Origin: an uncultured Bacteroidota bacterium
GTDB lineage: Bacteria > Bacteroidota > Bacteroidia > Chitinophagales > Chitinophagaceae
NCBI GenBank assembly: GCA_903905065.1
Contig: CAIVEW010000016.1
Location: 1 to 33,534, forward strand
DNA length: 33,534 nucleotides
Direction of reading: 5' to 3'
The notes beneath the pieces were generated by a model that worked only from the letters and a program-made list of their open reading frames with translations, ran no database searches and was not told the DNA's origin. The position numbers were made by a program, and so were the translations under genes. Numbering within the stretch: position 1 is the first letter of the stretch; each line of letters opens with the position of its first letter. Shown one piece after another: positions 32,058 to 33,534 of the stretch.

Positions 32058-32237
32058 GCACTTAGAAGTTCTCAGCCAGTCGATACCTGGATCCCAGACC
32101 GGCGTGTGGGCTCTTACGAACAAGTACTATCCCGTCAGCAACTTGCTGTGCCCAACCTACCTAGTCAAAATTATGTCCTGCACGCCGTTGGCAACGATTT
32201 TTCAGCATCTGTTCCGTTTGTGATACAGAACAACTAA
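32058..32237 (+). pseudogene. Possible 3' remnant of an exported-protein gene
   Basis: A 59-codon open frame without ATG ends in a stop at 32235-32237. It reads like coding sequence toward its end: SYEQVLSRQQLAVPNLPSQN at about 32112-32171, then YVLHAVGNDF and SVPFVIQNN, in the style of a C-terminal beta domain. An upstream stop borders it. No family was recognised. The remainder of the 348-bp gap to the next gene holds only the ArsR promoter. Confidence 0.3.
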
Positions 32238-32331
32238 CGCAAGATGATTGTAACAAACAAGTCCGCTAACTTTGACCTTTAGTTAAAGAATACTACTTTT
32301 AAAAATTAAGCAAACGCAAGCAGACCAAAGA

Positions 32332-33534
32332 ATGAACAGAGTAGTAATAACCGGCCTTGGCATTTACTCATGTATAGGCTCAAACCTTGCCGAGGTAAGG
32401 CAATCGTTATACACAGGTAAGTCGGGCATTATTTATTCACCGGAGCGAAAAGATTTTGGATACGCATCTGCGTTAACTGGCTTTGTAAACCGCCCCAATC
32501 TGAAAGGAGTGCTGGACAGGCGTGCACGCCTCATGATGCCCGAGCAGGCCGAATTCGCCTACGTATCTACCGAGGAAGCTTTGAAAATGGCGCAAATAGA
32601 TAACGCCTACCTGGAGCAAAACGAAATAGGCCTTTTGTTTGGGAATGACAGCTCTGCAAAACCAGTGATAGAAGGTGTGGACATTGTCCGCGAGAAAAAG
32701 GATACTATGCTTCTTGGTTCGGGGTACGTATTCCAGACCATGAATTCAACGGTGAACATGAATCTTGCCACTATCTTCAAGATACGAGGCATAAACTTTA
32801 CGATCAGCGCGGCCTGCGCCAGCGGCTCGCACGCCATAGGCCTGGGATATGTGTTCATTAAAAATGGCATGCAGGACTGTATCATTTGTGGCGGTGCGCA
32901 GGAAGTGAATGTTTACTCCATGTCCTATTTCGATAGCATCGCAGCATTTTCAACAAGGGAAAATGATCCGATAAAGGCATCACGGCCATTCGACAGGGAC
33001 CGGGATGGGCTGGTACCTAGCGGTGGCGCCGCGACGGTGATCCTGGAAAGCCTCGAATCTGCTCAAAAAAGAGGCGCAAAAATCCTGGGCGAAGTGATCG
33101 GATACGGCTTTTCATCCAATGGCTCCCATATTTCAAATCCAACCGTTGAAGGGCCGTTAAGGTCCCTGGAAAAAGCATTGACGGATGCGGGTTTGCAACC
33201 AAATGAGGTTGACTATATCAATGCACATGCAACATCCACCAAGGCTGGCGACGCCAGTGAGGCCCGGGCTATAAATACATTGTTTGGGGCTTCAAAGCCT
33301 TTTATCAGTTCCACAAAATCTATGACTGGCCACGAATGCTGGATGGCCGGCTCCAGCGAAATAGTTTATTCTATGCTGATGATGGAAAATAATTTCATCG
33401 CTCCAAATATCAACTTCGAAAATCCCGATGAAGACTCGGCGCCACTTAATATCGTTACCAACACGCTCGACCAGGAGTTTGATATATTCTTATCTAACTC
33501 ATTTGGTTTTGGCGGTACTAATTCGTCATTGATC
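32332..33534 (+). CDS. Beta-ketoacyl-ACP synthase (FabB/FabF-like), 3' end cut by window edge
   Basis: 401 codons are visible; only a few residues should be missing, since the conserved SNSFGFGGTNSSLI motif lies at the very end. It catalyses decarboxylative condensation of malonyl-ACP with an acyl chain. Catalytic residues: Cys162 in SAACASGSHAIG, His299 in INAHATST, Lys329 in SSTKS and His334 in MTGHECWMAG. The N-terminus RVVITGLGIYSCIG is canonical. The sequence resembles the accessory ketosynthases found in aryl-polyene/flexirubin clusters (LDRRARLMMPEQAE near 61-74) rather than only housekeeping FabF. That subfamily assignment is inference. No acyl-carrier gene is in the window. Confidence 0.9.
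   Translation, partial: MNRVVITGLGIYSCIGSNLAEVRQSLYTGKSGIIYSPERKDFGYASALTGFVNRPNLKGVLDRRARLMMPEQAEFAYVSTEEALKMAQIDNAYLEQNEIGLLFGNDSSAKPVIEGVDIVREKKDTMLLGSGYVFQTMNSTVNMNLATIFKIRGINFTISAACASGSHAIGLGYVFIKNGMQDCIICGGAQEVNVYSMSYFDSIAAFSTRENDPIKASRPFDRDRDGLVPSGGAATVILESLESAQKRGAKILGEVIGYGFSSNGSHISNPTVEGPLRSLEKALTDAGLQPNEVDYINAHATSTKAGDASEARAINTLFGASKPFISSTKSMTGHECWMAGSSEIVYSMLMMENNFIAPNINFENPDEDSAPLNIVTNTLDQEFDIFLSNSFGFGGTNSSLI

Overview
The window is chromosomal DNA of a Bacteroidota bacterium, most likely of the Chitinophagales/Sphingobacteriales side (the rank below phylum is a guess). The evidence is: large exported proteins ending in a type IX secretion (T9SS) sorting domain, promoters of the Bacteroidota form TTTG-N19/20-TAnnTTTG, few Shine-Dalgarno sites, and NHL-repeat, SRPBCC and TonB-like families typical of the phylum. 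No rRNA, tRNA or CRISPR array was seen.

Layout. (1) 1-9.9 kb: two divergent giant surface-protein genes. The left one (minus) runs off the window edge; the right one (plus) is complete. Their heads are unrelated (a beta-helix-like domain and a glycine-rich domain). Their tails are homologous, built from about 72-residue Ig-like repeats, and stay in gap-free register (position p pairs with 9375-p) over at least 2.4 kb. They form a large inverted repeat around a lipoprotein-type msrA. (2) 10-16.2 kb: housekeeping and lipid genes (membrane fatty acid desaturase, thioredoxin, an EGF-like lipoprotein, dnaE). A repeated 18-bp palindrome brackets thioredoxin. (3) 16.2-18.3 kb: a REP/RAYT island. An HUH tyrosine transposase lies among five 52-bp two-hairpin elements and several decayed ones, which also bracket an EEP-family nuclease. 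(4) 18.3-25 kb: small enzymes and regulators (DUF1801, SnoaL-like, a beta-propeller-like exported protein, peptidase E, an anchored MBL-fold hydrolase, an SDR, a TetR regulator with its operator, a receiver-like protein, a decayed RMD1/DUF155-type gene, a DoxX-like protein). (5) 25-30 kb: a metallophosphatase with a histone-like Lys/Ala tail, a 12-repeat NHL protein with a T9SS tail but a damaged signal peptide, a small TonB-like exported protein and an HPF/RaiA-type protein. (6) 30-33.5 kb: a PAS protein with a stranded histidine-kinase H-box, an ArsR-SRPBCC fusion with a readable promoter and twin operators, and a near-complete beta-ketoacyl-ACP synthase cut by the right edge, which may begin a polyene or pigment cluster.

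Likely functional units are tetR-SDR-MBL (minus strand, 60-62 bp gaps), the RAYT with its REP elements, and the divergent surface-protein pair, in which recombination between the arms would exchange heads and tails. All motif positions were read by eye. No database search was run.
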